Shown: positions 63,159 to 64,000 of the stretch, piece after piece
How positions within the stretch are numbered: position 1 is the stretch's first letter
Layout of the letters: each line of letters starts with the position of its first letter
Assembly (NCBI GenBank): GCA_002086835.1
Contig: MVIG01000012.1
Location: forward strand, 62,001 to 126,000
Reading direction: 5' to 3'
Length of the DNA: 64,000 nt
From: Mycolicibacterium porcinum
GTDB lineage: Bacteria > Actinomycetota > Actinomycetes > Mycobacteriales > Mycobacteriaceae
Program-made: the position numbers and the translations under genes
The notes under the pieces: generated by a model
Told to the model about the DNA's origin: nothing
Database searches by the model: none
Seen by the model: only the letters and a program-made list of their open reading frames with translations

Positions 63159-63227
63159 AGGCTGTCAGTCGTCGGCGGGGCTACGTAGGCTTCGCGCAAA
63201 CGGACATGCCTATCCCAGGAGGATCTC

Positions 63228-63731
63228 GTGGCTGGTGACACCACCATCACAGTTGTCGGAAACCTGACTGCCGACCCCGAACTGCGTTTCACGCCGTCCG
63301 GTGCGGCGGTCGCCAACTTCACCGTTGCTTCGACGCCGCGCATGTTCGATCGTCAGACCAATGAATGGAAGGACGGCGAAGCGCTGTTCCTTCGGTGCAA
63401 CATCTGGCGTGAGGCGGCCGAGAACGTGGCCGAGAGCCTCACCCGGGGTTCGCGGGTGATCGTCACCGGCCGGCTCAAGCAGCGGTCCTTCGAAACCCGC
63501 GAGGGTGAGAAGCGCACCGTGGTCGAGGTCGAGGTCGACGAGATCGGTCCCTCGCTGCGCTACGCGACGGCCAAGGTCAACAAGGCCAGCCGCAGTGGCG
63601 GCGGTGGCGGCGGCTTCGGTGGTGGTGGCGGCGGAGGTTCGCGCCAGGCCGAGCAGCCCAAGGACGATCCGTGGGGCAGTGCACCGGCGTCCGGCTCCTT
63701 CAGCGGGGCCGACGACGAGCCGCCGTTCTGA
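63228..63731 (+). CDS. ssb: Single-stranded DNA-binding protein
   Basis: 167 residues. The OB fold (1-115) starts [20 protein letters not shown]; a Gly-rich linker (about 120-145) leads to the acidic tip DDEPPF, which recruits replication and repair partners. GTG 63228 follows AGGAGG. Lies between rpsF and rpsR, the standard order. Confidence 0.98.
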   Translation: MAGDTTITVVGNLTADPELRFTPSGAAVANFTVASTPRMFDRQTNEWKDGEALFLRCNIWREAAENVAESLTRGSRVIVTGRLKQRSFETREGEKRTVVEVEVDEIGPSLRYATAKVNKASRSGGGGGGFGGGGGGGSRQAEQPKDDPWGSAPASGSFSGADDEPPF

Positions 63732-63767
63732 TCAACAACGAAAATTTTTGCAAGGAAGAGATAACCA

Positions 63768-64000
63768 ATGGCCAAGTCCACAAAGCGACGGCCGGCACCG
63801 GAAAAGCCGGTCAAGACTCGTAAGTGCGTGTTCTGCTCCAAGAAGGGTAAGGGGCAGGTCATCGACTACAAGGACACTGCGCTGCTGCGCACCTACATCA
63901 GCGAGCGCGGCAAGATCCGTGCCCGCCGGGTGACCGGCAACTGCGTCCAGCACCAGCGCGACGTCGCCGTCGCGGTGAAGAATGCCCGCGAGGTGGCTCT
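63768..64000 (+). CDS. rpsR: Small ribosomal subunit protein bS18 (3' end off right edge)
   Basis: 77 complete codons are visible of an about 84-residue S18. It contains [12 protein letters not shown] and [15 protein letters not shown]: Cys20 and Cys23 as CxxC plus a third Cys and a His, the ligand set of zinc-containing (C+) S18. Mycobacteria often also carry a zinc-free copy elsewhere, induced by zinc shortage. ATG 63768 follows AAGGAAGAG. Confidence 0.97.
   Translation, partial: MAKSTKRRPAPEKPVKTRKCVFCSKKGKGQVIDYKDTALLRTYISERGKIRARRVTGNCVQHQRDVAVAVKNAREVA

Overview
The window is high-GC chromosomal DNA from a fast-growing mycobacterium (Mycolicibacterium / M. smegmatis type). This rests on recognisable orthologues of mycobacterium-restricted genes (cwsA, crgA, ponA1, the MurJ-pseudokinase fusion, mtc28, glucosylglycerate hydrolase, rsmA/sigM) and on gene order around oriC. 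Species is not assigned. Relative to the usual M. tuberculosis map the window is reversed: dnaA, dnaN, recF and gyrBA lie on the minus strand. I found no insertion sequence, prophage, CRISPR array or toxin-antitoxin pair. This is core genome, and it does not show a clearly undescribed multi-gene system.

Layout. 1-2.3 kb: the 3' end of crgA, a PH-domain membrane protein, ppiA, cwsA and a lipoprotein with an internal duplication. 2.4-3.7 kb: tRNA-Ala(UGC), a 40-residue DLW-39-type protein whose stop codon lies inside the tRNA gene, tRNA-Ile(GAU) and a DUF3566 membrane protein. 3.75-14.6 kb: the replication block gyrA, gyrB, dciA, recF, a short gnd, dnaN, oriC and dnaA. 15-20.5 kb, plus strand: rpmH, rnpA, yidD, yidC, jag, rsmG, parA, parB, with three parS sites inside rsmG and parA.

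20.7-36.4 kb: a GNAT-like protein, a TetR regulator, a GH1 lipoprotein, the MurA activator cwlM, trxA/trxB, the SigM / anti-SigM pair, the murJ-pseudokinase fusion, a large membrane protein and mutT4 (the last three a tight operon), then pcnA. 36.4-41.1 kb: an Asp/Gly-rich protein, a mycothiol-dependent-isomerase-like protein, an MFS transporter, YqgE, a Cys-tailed membrane protein and the Mtc28/LpqN-like antigen. 41.4-54.2 kb: leuS, an SDR, glucosylglycerate hydrolase with a MarR regulator, an amino-acid ABC transporter with fused binding protein and permease, a GntR regulator, an LLM-class oxidoreductase, a PhoX phosphatase and an alpha/beta hydrolase. 54.2-64 kb: an ABM remnant, ino1 with a PadR regulator, DUF1707 and DUF5318 proteins, the ponA1-GT87 pair, a Pro-rich membrane protein, and rpsF-ssb-rpsR running off the right edge.

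Themes: replication initiation and segregation (dnaA, oriC, dnaN, gyrase, parABS), ribosome and membrane-protein biogenesis (rpmH, rnpA, yidD/yidC, rpsF/rpsR), and peptidoglycan control and polar growth (crgA, cwsA, cwlM, murJ, ponA1). A striking pattern is that about eighteen genes have a TANNNT -10 hexamer 6-8 nt before the start codon, which predicts leaderless transcripts; this also helped choose starts. The best leads are the tandem parS pair that encodes a repeated peptide in ParA, the ORF/tRNA-Ala overlap, an isolated perfect DnaA box 12 kb from oriC, the MarR palindrome beside glucosylglycerate hydrolase, and the internally deleted but apparently transcribed ABM gene.
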